32,190 nucleotides of DNA from Aeromicrobium sp. Its GTDB lineage: Bacteria; Actinomycetota; Actinomycetes; Propionibacteriales; Nocardioidaceae. This document shows, in pieces, positions 22,158-29,951 of the stretch; within the stretch, counting starts at the first letter, position 1, and each line of letters starts with the position of its first letter. Location: NCBI GenBank assembly GCA_025965435.1, contig JAOPWZ010000007.1, forward strand, positions 1-32,190, read 5' to 3'. Both the position numbers and the translations under genes were made by a program. The notes under the pieces are model-generated. The model saw only the letters and a list, made by a program, of their open reading frames with translations. It did not search any database and was not told the origin of the DNA.

Positions 22158-23750
22158 ATGGCGCCCACCGTCCGTTCGATCCTTGCCACTGCCGAGGTCC
22201 GGTCGGGCGATCCCGAGGTGCTGAGCGGGTCCGCGCAGCTCGATCGTCCGGTGCGCTGGGTGCACGTCAGCGAGGTCGAGGAGGTGGCCGGCCTGCTGGA
22301 GGGCGACGAGCTGATCCTGTCGACCGGCCTGGCGATGAGCGGTTCGGTCGACGCGGCGGTCGCCTACGTGACCGCCCTGATCGCCTCGGGTGCCGCCGGG
22401 CTCGTGATCGAGCTGGGCGACCGGTTCGCATCCGTCCCGCCCCCGGTGCTGTCCGTGGCCCGTGAGGCGGACTTCCCCCTGGTCGTGCTGCACCGCCAGA
22501 CCCGCTTCGTGCTGGTGACCGAGCAGGTCCACCGGGCGATCGTCGCCGACCGCTTCGACTTCGTGCGCTACGCCCAGCAGGTCCACGAGACGTTCACGAC
22601 GCTGAGCCTCGACGGCGGTGGGCCCGACGAGATCGTCCGGGCGGGCGCGGATATCGCCGGATCGTCGATGGTGCTGGAGGACCTCAACCGCCGGGTCGTC
22701 GCGTTCCACGCCGTGGGCCGACCGGCCGAGGGGCTGCTCGCCGACTGGGAACGACGGTCACGCCTGTGCCCGGTGGGCGAGGGCACCCGGCTCGCAGGGG
22801 TCGAGGGATGGCTCACGACACCGGTGGGCAACCGCGGCAACGAGTGGGGACGCCTCGTGGTGCCCAACCCGCTGGCCGACCAGCAACGATCCAGCATGCT
22901 GATCGAGCGCACGGCGCAGGCACTGCAGCTGTCGCGGATGGTCGAGCGCGACCAGCTGTCGATCCAGCTGCAGGCCCAGGGTGGCTTCCTGGCCGAGATC
23001 CTCGACGATCGCATCGAGGACGAGAGCGTCGCCCTCACGCGGGCCCGGGCGCTGGGACTGGCTTCCGGGACGCACTACGTGGCGATCGCCGTCCAGACCG
23101 ACCCCGCCGTCGACGAAGGCACGTCGTCACGGGCTCGCCGGCGCCTGACCGAGCGCGTGGCCAGGGCCCTGGCCGGCACCCGGCTGTCGGCCGTCGCCGG
23201 TCTGCTCCACGACGACCAGGTCAGCCTCCTGGTCTCGATCCCCGCTAGGTCGAGCGACGACGACGTGCTCACCGAGCTGGCGCGCGCCCTGCACGCCGAC
23301 GCCGGGGGACGGGTGACGATCGGGGTGGGCCTGGCCGATCCTGATCTGCTGCGCGCCGCCCGCTCGTTGCGCACCGCGCAGCACGTCGCGCGGGTCGCGC
23401 ACGAGGTGGGACGCAGCCAACGGCCCTATCACCGCCAGGCCGACATCCGCCTGCACGGGTTGGTGGCCCAGCTGCGCGACGACCCGCGCGTCCAGTCCTT
23501 CGTCGAGGCCGAGCTCGACCCGCTGCTCGAGCACGAGGCACGCCACGCCGACGGGCTGCTCGACCTGCTGCGGATGTACCTCGCTGCCGGTGGCAACAAG
23601 GCGGAGCTGGCCCGGGTCGCGCACCGCAACCGTCCGGCTCTCTACGCCAAGCTCGCCCGGATCGAGCAGATCCTGGGCGTCCCGCTCGACGACCCGGCGT
23701 CGCGCCTGTCGCTCGGGGTCGCGCTGATGGCTCACGACCAGGCCCGCTGA
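22158..23750 (+). CDS. pucR: PucR-family transcriptional regulator
   Basis: 530 residues. N-terminal PucR sensor domain (about 1-125: TVRSILATAEVRSGDPEVL, HVSEVEEVAGLLEGDELILSTG, GAAGLVIELGDRF). A middle region resembles GAF/GGDEF-like parts of the family. The C-terminal helix-turn-helix of the PucR/CdaR type is at about 470-525 (LRMYLAAGGNKAELARVAHR, NRPALYAKLARIEQILG). PucR proteins activate purine or pyrimidine catabolic genes. Here it sits between the minus-strand beta-alanine pair and the plus-strand hydrolase genes, so it most likely controls both. No ribosome-binding site is visible at its ATG. Confidence 0.93.
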   Translation: MAPTVRSILATAEVRSGDPEVLSGSAQLDRPVRWVHVSEVEEVAGLLEGDELILSTGLAMSGSVDAAVAYVTALIASGAAGLVIELGDRFASVPPPVLSVAREADFPLVVLHRQTRFVLVTEQVHRAIVADRFDFVRYAQQVHETFTTLSLDGGGPDEIVRAGADIAGSSMVLEDLNRRVVAFHAVGRPAEGLLADWERRSRLCPVGEGTRLAGVEGWLTTPVGNRGNEWGRLVVPNPLADQQRSSMLIERTAQALQLSRMVERDQLSIQLQAQGGFLAEILDDRIEDESVALTRARALGLASGTHYVAIAVQTDPAVDEGTSSRARRRLTERVARALAGTRLSAVAGLLHDDQVSLLVSIPARSSDDDVLTELARALHADAGGRVTIGVGLADPDLLRAARSLRTAQHVARVAHEVGRSQRPYHRQADIRLHGLVAQLRDDPRVQSFVEAELDPLLEHEARHADGLLDLLRMYLAAGGNKAELARVAHRNRPALYAKLARIEQILGVPLDDPASRLSLGVALMAHDQAR

Positions 23751-23780
23751 GCGGTTCGCGGTTCACCCGCCCGTGATGTC

Positions 23781-23809
23781 TTGACACGTCCCTGAAACCG
23801 CAGTCCCAT
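23781..23809 (+). promoter_or_regulatory. Candidate promoter of the pyrimidine hydrolase operon
   Basis: TTGACA (23781-23786) is a consensus -35. With a 17-nt spacer the -10 would be TCCCAT (23804-23809), a weak match, as expected for an activator-dependent promoter. TGTC-TT-GACA (23777-23786) around the -35 is a small inverted repeat and shares the GACA/TGTC words with the palindrome before pucR. Confidence 0.45.
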
Positions 23810-23859
23810 TCAATGACTGCACGGGGCGAGCAGACCCGGCGATCATGGGGAGGTACGAC

Positions 23860-24708
23860 GTGCCAGTCATCACGGCGGCGATCACACAGACGACATGGAC
23901 CGGCGACAAGGAGTCGATGCTCGACAAGCACGAGCAGTTCGCCCGGGACGCGGCGGCGCAGGGAGCCCAGGTCATCTGCTTCCAGGAGCTGTTCTACGGC
24001 CCCTACTTCGGCATCACCGAGGACAAGAAGTACTACGCGTACGCCGAGCCGGCCGACGGCCCGATCGTCCAGCGCTTCGCCGCCCTGGCCGAGGAGCTGT
24101 CGATGGTCATGGTGCTCCCGATCTACGAGGAGGAGATGGCCGGGGTGTACTACAACACCGCGGTGGTCGTGGACGCCGACGGCACGATCCTGGGCAAGTA
24201 CCGCAAGCACCACCTCCCGCACCTCGACCGGTTCTACGAGAAGTTCTACTTCCGCCCGGGCAACCTCGGGTATCCGGTGTTCAAGACCGCGGTCGGGCCG
24301 GTCGGCGTCTACATCTGCTACGACCGCCACTTCCCGGAGGGATGGCGTGAGCTGGGCCTGAACGGCGCGCACATCGTGTTCAACCCCAACGCCACAAAGC
24401 CGGGACTCTCGAACCGCCTGTGGGAGGTCGAGGGCCCCTGCGCGGCCGTCGCCAACGGCTACTTCGTGCTGCAGCCCAACCGGGTCGGCCTGGAGGACAA
24501 CGAGTACGGCGAGCTCGCGGTCGACTTCTACGGCACGAGCCAGGTCATCGACCCTCGCGGCAACTTCGTGGGCGAGCTCGGCTCGGGCACCGACGAGGAG
24601 ATCCTGGTGCGTGACCTCGACCTGGACCTGGTCCGGCAGATGCGGGACGACTGGCAGTTCTACCGCGACCGGCGGCCCGAGTCCTACACGTCGATCCCGA
24701 AGCCGTGA
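23860..24708 (+). CDS. Beta-ureidopropionase (N-carbamoyl-beta-alanine amidohydrolase)
   Basis: 282 residues from GTG 23860, chosen because GGGGAGG (23847-23853) sits 6 nt before it; an ATG at 23845 overlaps this site. Nitrilase-superfamily carbon-nitrogen hydrolase with the full catalytic triad: Glu43 in FQELFYGPYFG, Lys116 in KYRKHHLPH, Cys153 in YICYDRHFPEGWRELGL. The YFGI..D..YY.YAE stretch and RFYEKFYFRPGN are typical of the beta-ureidopropionase/N-carbamoyl amidase branch. It releases CO2 and ammonia to give beta-alanine. Overlaps dihydropyrimidinase by 4 nt (GTGA), so the two are coupled. N-carbamoyl-D-amino acid hydrolase activity is the main alternative. Confidence 0.92.
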   Translation: MPVITAAITQTTWTGDKESMLDKHEQFARDAAAQGAQVICFQELFYGPYFGITEDKKYYAYAEPADGPIVQRFAALAEELSMVMVLPIYEEEMAGVYYNTAVVVDADGTILGKYRKHHLPHLDRFYEKFYFRPGNLGYPVFKTAVGPVGVYICYDRHFPEGWRELGLNGAHIVFNPNATKPGLSNRLWEVEGPCAAVANGYFVLQPNRVGLEDNEYGELAVDFYGTSQVIDPRGNFVGELGSGTDEEILVRDLDLDLVRQMRDDWQFYRDRRPESYTSIPKP

Positions 24709-26153
24709 CGACCATGAAGACGCTCATCAAGAACGGCACGGTCGTCAACGCGACCGGCACCGCGCAGGCCGACGTGCTGATCGACGGCGAGACGATCGCC
24801 GCCGTCCTGGCCCCCGGCTCGACCCTGCTCGGCTTCGACCTCGAGGGTCACGTCGACACCGTCATCGACGCGGCGGGCAAGTACGTCATCCCCGGCGGCA
24901 TCGACGCCCACACCCACATGGAGCTGCCGTTCGGCGGCACCGCGGCGTCCGACACGTTCGAGACCGGCACGCGGGCCGCCGCGTGGGGCGGCACGACGTC
25001 GATCATCGACTTCGCGGTCCAGACGACGGGCCAGCGCATCGAGACCGGTCTGGAGACCTGGCACCAGAAGGCGGCGGGCAACTGCGCGATCGACTACGGC
25101 TTCCACCAGATCATCGGAGGCGTCGACGAGTTCTCGCTCAAGGCCATGGAGAGCCTCGTCGACGAGGGCATCACGAGCTACAAGCTCTTCATGGCGTACC
25201 CGGGCGTGTTCTACAGCGACGACGCCCAGATCCTGCGGGCCATGCAGAAGGCCGCCGACCTGGGCCTGATGACGATGATGCACGCCGAGAACGGACCGGC
25301 GATCGACGTGCTCGCGGAGCAGCTCGTCGCGCAGGGAAAGACCGATCCGTACTACCACGGCATCGCGCGTGCCTGGCAGATGGAGGAGGAGGCCACCCAC
25401 CGCGCGATCATGCTGGCCAACCTGACCGGCGCACCGCTGTACGTCGTGCACGTCAGCGCCAAGCAGGCCGTCGCGCAGGTCGCGTGGGCGCGCGACCAAG
25501 GGCAGAACGTGTTCGGCGAGACGTGTCCGCAGTACCTCTACCTGTCCTTGGAGGACCAGCTCGGCGCGACCAGCGATGAGTGGGGTGCCTTCGAGGGATC
25601 GAAGTGGGTCTGCTCGACCCCGTTGCGGTCACGCGAGGAGGGCCACCAGAGCTCGATGTGGCAGGCACTGCGCACCAACGACCTGCAGATGGTGTCGACC
25701 GATCACTGCCCGTTCTGCATGAAGGGACAAAAGGAGCTGGGTGCCGGCGACTTCCGCGCGATCCCCAACGGCATCGGCTCGATCGAGCACCGCATGGACC
25801 TGATGTACCAAGGCGTCGTGACGGGGGAGATCACCCTGGCCCGCTGGGTCGAGCTCACGTCCACGACACCGGCCCGCATGTTCGGCCTCTACGGCAAGAA
25901 GGGGGTCATCCAGCCGGGCGCCGACGGTGACGTCGTCGTCTACGACCCGAACGGTCACACGTCGATCGGCCTCGGTGAGGGCCGTTCGCACCACATGAAC
26001 ATGGACTACTCGGCGTGGGAAGGCTACGAGATCGACGGTCACGTCGACACCGTCATCTCCCGCGGCACGGTCGTGGTCGACGCCGGCGAGTACCTCGGCA
26101 CCAAGGGGCACGGCTCGTTCCTCAAGCGTGGCCTCTCGCAGTACCTCGTCTAG
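24705..26153 (+). CDS. hydA: Dihydropyrimidinase (D-hydantoinase family)
   Basis: 482-residue amidohydrolase that opens dihydrouracil/dihydrothymine to N-carbamoyl-beta-amino acids. GTG 24705 overlaps the previous stop; ATG 24714 is an alternative start. Metal-site residues are complete: His69 and His71 in GGIDAHTHMELPFGG, Lys160 (carboxylated) in SYKLFMAYPG, His193 in MMHAENG, His249 in LYVVHVSAK, Asp333 in STDHCPF. GETCPQYLYL, WVCSTPLRS and SIEHRMDLMY match the dihydropyrimidinase branch. Fits between an absent uracil reductase and the upstream ureidopropionase. Could also act on hydantoins. Confidence 0.95.
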   Translation: MTTMKTLIKNGTVVNATGTAQADVLIDGETIAAVLAPGSTLLGFDLEGHVDTVIDAAGKYVIPGGIDAHTHMELPFGGTAASDTFETGTRAAAWGGTTSIIDFAVQTTGQRIETGLETWHQKAAGNCAIDYGFHQIIGGVDEFSLKAMESLVDEGITSYKLFMAYPGVFYSDDAQILRAMQKAADLGLMTMMHAENGPAIDVLAEQLVAQGKTDPYYHGIARAWQMEEEATHRAIMLANLTGAPLYVVHVSAKQAVAQVAWARDQGQNVFGETCPQYLYLSLEDQLGATSDEWGAFEGSKWVCSTPLRSREEGHQSSMWQALRTNDLQMVSTDHCPFCMKGQKELGAGDFRAIPNGIGSIEHRMDLMYQGVVTGEITLARWVELTSTTPARMFGLYGKKGVIQPGADGDVVVYDPNGHTSIGLGEGRSHHMNMDYSAWEGYEIDGHVDTVISRGTVVVDAGEYLGTKGHGSFLKRGLSQYLV

Positions 26154-26183
26154 GCAGACGCTCGTCCAACGGAAAGGCAGACC

Positions 26184-27254
26184 ATGCAGTTCGGAGTCGT
26201 CCTCCAGACCAATCCACCCGCCTGGCGCACGGTCCAGCTGGCCAAGCTCGCCGAGGAGCACGGCTTCGACCACGTGTGGACGTTCGACAGCCACCTCCTG
26301 TGGCAGGAGCCGTACGTCATCTACAGCGCGATCCTCGCCCAGACCCACCGCATCACGGTCGGTCCGATGGTGACCAACCCGGCGACTCGCGACTGGACCG
26401 TGACGGCCTCGGTCTTCGCAACGCTCAACGAGATGTACGGCAACCGGACGGTGTGCGGCATCGGCCGGGGTGACTCGGCCGTCCGGGTCACCAACGGCAA
26501 GCCGTCGACGCTCAAGGAGGTGCGCGAGGCGACCCACGTCATCCGCGAGCTCGCGAACGGCCGGGCCGTGGACTACAAGGGGTCGTCGTTGCGATTCCCG
26601 TGGACGACCACCACGTCGCTGGAGGTGTGGGTCGCGGCGTACGGGCCGATGGCGCTGAAGGTGGCCGGCGAGGTCGGCGACGGCTTCATCCTGCAGCTCG
26701 CCGACGTCGACATCACGCGCTGGATGATCCAGACCGTCAAGGACGCCGCGACGAACGCGGGCCGCGACCCGGAGTCGCTGTCGTTCTGCATCGCGGCGCC
26801 GATGTACATCGGCGACGACTGGGAGCACATGCGCGACCAGTGCCGCTGGTTCGGCGGCATGGTCGGCAACCACGTCGCCGACATCGTCGCGAAGTACGGC
26901 GACCCTTCGACAGGCTCAGGGGGCACGGACGGCTCAGGGGGCAAGGACGGCTCGGGGGGCACGGCCGTGCCGCAGGCCCTGACGGACTACATCAGGGGCC
27001 GGGAAGGCTACGACTACAACGAGCACGGACGTGCCGGCAACACCCACGCCGAGTTCGTCCCCGACGAGATCGTCGACCGCTTCTGCCTGCTCGGCCCGGT
27101 CGAGGACCACGTCGAGAAGCTCACGGCGCTGCGGGAGGTCGGCGTGACGCAGTTCGCGGGCTACCTACAGCACGACAACAAGGAGGAGACCCTGCGGGTC
27201 TACGGCGAGTCGGTCATCCCGCAGATCCGCGAGCACGTCACCGCCAAGTCATGA
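26184..27254 (+). CDS. LLM-class (F420/flavin-dependent) oxidoreductase
   Basis: 356-residue luciferase-like TIM-barrel protein. ATG 26184 has GAAAGG about 8 nt upstream, and the gene follows dihydropyrimidinase by 30 nt. Family marks: MQFGVVLQTNPPAWRTVQLA, EEHGFDHVWTFDSH, RITVGPMVTNPATRDWTV, CGIGRGDSAVRV, and VWVAAYGPMALKVAGEVGDGFILQ. These resemble methylene-tetrahydromethanopterin-reductase-like proteins (the TIGR03842-type group), for which F420 use is suspected but not proven in bacteria. Residues about 240-262 are a Gly/Ser insertion (DPSTGSGGTDGSGGKDGSGG) made from an 18-bp triplication. Position suggests a role in pyrimidine breakdown; the reaction is not known from the sequence. Confidence 0.88.
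   Translation: MQFGVVLQTNPPAWRTVQLAKLAEEHGFDHVWTFDSHLLWQEPYVIYSAILAQTHRITVGPMVTNPATRDWTVTASVFATLNEMYGNRTVCGIGRGDSAVRVTNGKPSTLKEVREATHVIRELANGRAVDYKGSSLRFPWTTTTSLEVWVAAYGPMALKVAGEVGDGFILQLADVDITRWMIQTVKDAATNAGRDPESLSFCIAAPMYIGDDWEHMRDQCRWFGGMVGNHVADIVAKYGDPSTGSGGTDGSGGKDGSGGTAVPQALTDYIRGREGYDYNEHGRAGNTHAEFVPDEIVDRFCLLGPVEDHVEKLTALREVGVTQFAGYLQHDNKEETLRVYGESVIPQIREHVTAKS
26903..26966 (+). repeat. CCCTTCGACAGGCTCAGGG word plus three 18-bp repeats inside the LLM gene
   Basis: CCCTTCGACAGGCTCAGGG is at 26903-26921. Overlapping it are three tandem units of 18 nt (26913-26930, 26931-26948, 26949-26966) of the form GGCTCRGGGGGCAMGGMC. In frame they encode GSGGTD, GSGGKD and GSGGTA. The array looks like an in-frame insertion followed by slippage. 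Confidence 0.85.
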
Positions 27255-27264
27255 GCGCCCGGCG

Positions 27265-27366
27265 TCAGTCGTCGTCGGAGGCGTTCTCGTCGCGGGGGAT
27301 CTCGCAGACCCCGTCCGCGCAGGTCGGAGCATCCTCGGCGCCCACGATCTGCAGCGGCTCGGTCAT
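27265..27366 (-). CDS. Small two-cysteine protein coupled to frnE
   Basis: 33 residues from ATG 27366, which overlaps the frnE stop (ATGA), a strong sign of real translation. The sequence is acidic: MTEPLQIVGAEDAP then TCADGVCEIPRDEN. The two cysteines are separated by four residues (C-A-D-G-V-C) and followed by a proline. I do not recognise a characterised family. Position right after a DsbA-type thiol oxidoreductase makes a redox role, such as substrate, partner or metal chelator, a reasonable guess. Convergent with the LLM gene, 10 nt apart. Confidence 0.7.
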   Translation of the reverse strand: MTEPLQIVGAEDAPTCADGVCEIPRDENASDDD

Positions 27367-28022
27367 GCCGGCACGTCCATGCCCGCGGCCTGCTGCAGGG
27401 CCTCCAGGAAGACGGCAGGGTCCTGCGCGCCGGAGACACCCAGACGCGCGTCGATGACGAAGAACGGCACGCCGCTGATCCCATAGGCGATCGCCTGCTG
27501 CTTGTCGGCCTCGACCTCCGTCCGGAAAGCGGACGATGTCAGTGCTTCGACAACCTCGTCGCGGTCGAGGCCGACCTCGGCGGCGAGATCGGCCAGGTCC
27601 TCGACCCGACCGATGTGGCGTCCCTGCTCGAAGTACGCCGCGAACAATCGTTCGACCAGGTCGAGCTGGCGGCCCCTCGCCTTGGCGAGGTGCAGGAGCT
27701 CGTGCGCCTTGACGGTGTTGGTGTGCTGGAGCGCGTCGAAGTCGTACGACAGACCCTCGGTCGTGGCGAGCTCGGTCATCTGGGCGAGCATCTGCTCGAC
27801 CTGACCCGCCGGCATCCCCTTGTGCGACACGAGGAAGTCCACCTCGCTGCCCGCGAAGTCCACGGGCGTGTCGGGCGCCAGCTCGAAGGAGTGGTACTCC
27901 ACCTCGAGCGTTCCGCCGCCGGCGGCGAACTCGGCTGCCGCCGTCTCGAACCGGCGCTTGCCGATGTAGCACCACGGGCAGGCGATGTCGGACCAGATGT
28001 CGACCTTCACAGCATTCGTCAT
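27363..28022 (-). CDS. frnE: DsbA-family thiol oxidoreductase, FrnE-like
   Basis: 219 residues from ATG 28022. Thioredoxin fold with helical insertion, as in 2-hydroxychromene-2-carboxylate isomerase/FrnE proteins. KVDIWSDIACPWCYIGKRRFE holds the active motif CPWC (Cys15, Cys18). Other marks: VEYHSFELAPD, NTVKAHELLHLAKARG, LFAAYFEQGRHIG, and GISGVPFFVIDARLGVSGAQ with the cis-Pro of the thioredoxin fold (GVPFF). No signal peptide, so it acts in the cytoplasm, where FrnE proteins take part in disulfide handling and oxidative stress. The start has no clear ribosome-binding site. Divergent from the polysaccharide genes. Confidence 0.93.
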   Translation of the reverse strand: MTNAVKVDIWSDIACPWCYIGKRRFETAAAEFAAGGGTLEVEYHSFELAPDTPVDFAGSEVDFLVSHKGMPAGQVEQMLAQMTELATTEGLSYDFDALQHTNTVKAHELLHLAKARGRQLDLVERLFAAYFEQGRHIGRVEDLADLAAEVGLDRDEVVEALTSSAFRTEVEADKQQAIAYGISGVPFFVIDARLGVSGAQDPAVFLEALQQAAGMDVPA

Positions 28023-28149
28023 GTGCAGCACAACACCGTGGCCCGCGACCGCTATTCCGCACGCGGTGGCAGCCGCTTGCGGGAGCGCGCGCCGACTAGA
28101 CTCGCTCCGGGCGACATCGACACCCTGGCGACCTCGAGGCAGGAGCACC

Positions 28150-28407
28150 ATGACCCACGACCCGGACGACCAGGGGACGAGTCTGCCCGCCTCCGGGGTG
28201 GCCGACGAGCTCGACCGCCTGCGACTCGCGCTGCTGCACGAGCGATCCCGCGCCGAGCGTGCGGAGCACGAGCTGGCCGCGTTGCGCGTCGAGCGAAGCG
28301 CCGTGCCCGAGCTGCGTGACGAGGTCGCCGCCCTGAAGGCGTCGACGTCCTTTCGCATCGGCTCCTCGGTGGTCAGGCTGTCCCGGCCGTTCCGGCGGCG
28401 CCGGTGA
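28150..28407 (+). CDS. Small coiled-coil protein ahead of glycosyltransferase
   Basis: 85 residues from ATG 28150, with AGGAG at 28141-28145. After a polar N-terminus there is a heptad-like helix (about 18-65: VADELDRLRLALLHERSRAE, RAEHELAALRVE, LRDEVAALK), then ASTSFRIGSSVVRLSRPFRRRR. The S-T-S-[FW]-R-x-G/T...P-[FL]-R ending is a motif often seen in coiled-coil tails of polysaccharide glycosyltransferases and their partners, probably for membrane or enzyme contact. The stop overlaps the next start (GTGA). A split-off adaptor of the following transferase is the likeliest role; this is inference. Confidence 0.75.
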   Translation: MTHDPDDQGTSLPASGVADELDRLRLALLHERSRAERAEHELAALRVERSAVPELRDEVAALKASTSFRIGSSVVRLSRPFRRRR

Positions 28408-29951
28408 CCCGTCCACACCTGGTGGTCGTCCGCGCCCGCGAGGAGGGCGCATCGGTCGATCGGGCGGCCGCCGATGCGACGTCGGCATCCCTGGTAGCCC
28501 AGACCTACCCCGACTGGACGTTCACGACAGGCCCCGAGCGTGCGGATTCCTCGGCCACCGACTGGTCGGGGCTCCTGATCCTGCCGCGCCGCGTGCCGGT
28601 GCCCGATGATGCGCGTGACGTGCTGGTGGTCGTGCTGCCCGAAGGCGCCACGCTGGTTCCCGACGCTTTGGAGGGCATCGCGCAAGCGGCGGCTGGAGGA
28701 GCCCGGCTGGTGAGCTGGGACAGCGATGTCGACGGCCGGCCGGCCCTGCGGTTCGGCTGGTCGCCGGAGACGCTGTGGTCGGCCGACTACCTGCACGGGT
28801 GCTTCGCGATCTCCCTCGAGGACTACCTGGCGGCCGCAGCTGCGGTGCCGGACGACGTGCCGCTGAGCACCTGGAGCCTCCTGCTGCACGTACCGCCCCA
28901 GATCGAGCCGACCGTGCACGTCTCGCGGTCGTTGGCGCACCGGCGTGACGCGCGAGAGGTCGGGACGATCGCGGCGGAGGCAGTGGTGCAGGCCGGTCTG
29001 GACCACCGGGGCGTCCCGGCGACGGTCGACCGCTCCGACGGGAGCACGCGTCTGCACTGGCATCCCACGATCTGGCCGACCGTCACGATCGTCATCCCCT
29101 CGCGGCACAACGAGGCGCTGCTGGGCCCGCTCTTCGAGAGCCTGCGGCTCAGCGCGCGGCTCGACGGTGGCCCGTCGTTCGAGGTGCTGGTGGTCGACAA
29201 TGGCGGGCGGACACCGGAGAACGAGGCGTTCTACGCCCGCGACTGGGCCGGCGACTTCGGCTATCCGCTCGAGGTGCTGTGGTGGGAGGAGACCCCGTTC
29301 CACTACGGGCACGTCAACAACGAAGGGGTGCGACGCAGCAGCAGCGAGGTCGTCGTCCTGCTCAACGACGACACCCGCGTGGAGCGGGCCGGCTGGCTGG
29401 CCGAGCTCGTCGGGCTCGCGACGTTGCCCGGCATCGGGTGCGCGGGCACCGCGCTGCTCGATCCCGAAGGCCGCCTGCAGCACGCCGGCGTGTGGCTGGG
29501 CCTGTGGGGATATGCCGGGCACCTGTTCGGCGGCATGGAGCCCGGCTCGGACTCCCTGATGGGCCCGACCACCTGGTACCGCAACACCCTGGCCGTCACC
29601 GCCGCCTGCCTCGCGGTCCGCAAGGACGTCTTCGAGAGCGTCGGCGGTCTCGATCCGCGGTTCGTGCTCGCCGGGAGCGACGTCACCCTGGGGCTGGACC
29701 TGCACGCGGCCGGCCTGCGCAACGTCTGCTCCCCACATCCCGACGTCCACCACCTCGAGTCGGCCACCCGGTCGTCGGCGCCGCTCGGTGACCAGCTCGT
29801 GAGCATGGTCCGCTACCAGCCGTGGCACGACCTGGGCGATCCCTACCTGAACGACCGCGTCAGCCTGCGATCCAAGACGCCGAGGCTGCGCCGCGAGGAC
29901 GAACGTGATCCGGTCGCCGCGGTGCGTGCGAAGCTCGGGGTCACCCTCTGA
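28404..29951 (+). CDS. Glycosyltransferase family 2 protein
   Basis: 515 residues from GTG 28404. The N-terminal 220 residues are a divergent domain, perhaps a second transferase-like region. The GT-A domain begins near PTVTIVIPSRHNEALLGPLF, with FEVLVVDNGG, FHYGHVNNEGVRRSSSEVVV, and the metal-binding LLNDDTRV (Asp322, Asp323). ACLAVRKDVFESVGGLDP and F.LAGSDVTLGLDLHAAGLR are the GT2 acceptor-side motifs. These are typical of rhamnose-rich cell-wall or O-antigen transferases. The donor sugar cannot be read. The stop overlaps the next ATG by 1 nt. Confidence 0.9.
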   Translation: MTRPHLVVVRAREEGASVDRAAADATSASLVAQTYPDWTFTTGPERADSSATDWSGLLILPRRVPVPDDARDVLVVVLPEGATLVPDALEGIAQAAAGGARLVSWDSDVDGRPALRFGWSPETLWSADYLHGCFAISLEDYLAAAAAVPDDVPLSTWSLLLHVPPQIEPTVHVSRSLAHRRDAREVGTIAAEAVVQAGLDHRGVPATVDRSDGSTRLHWHPTIWPTVTIVIPSRHNEALLGPLFESLRLSARLDGGPSFEVLVVDNGGRTPENEAFYARDWAGDFGYPLEVLWWEETPFHYGHVNNEGVRRSSSEVVVLLNDDTRVERAGWLAELVGLATLPGIGCAGTALLDPEGRLQHAGVWLGLWGYAGHLFGGMEPGSDSLMGPTTWYRNTLAVTAACLAVRKDVFESVGGLDPRFVLAGSDVTLGLDLHAAGLRNVCSPHPDVHHLESATRSSAPLGDQLVSMVRYQPWHDLGDPYLNDRVSLRSKTPRLRREDERDPVAAVRAKLGVTL

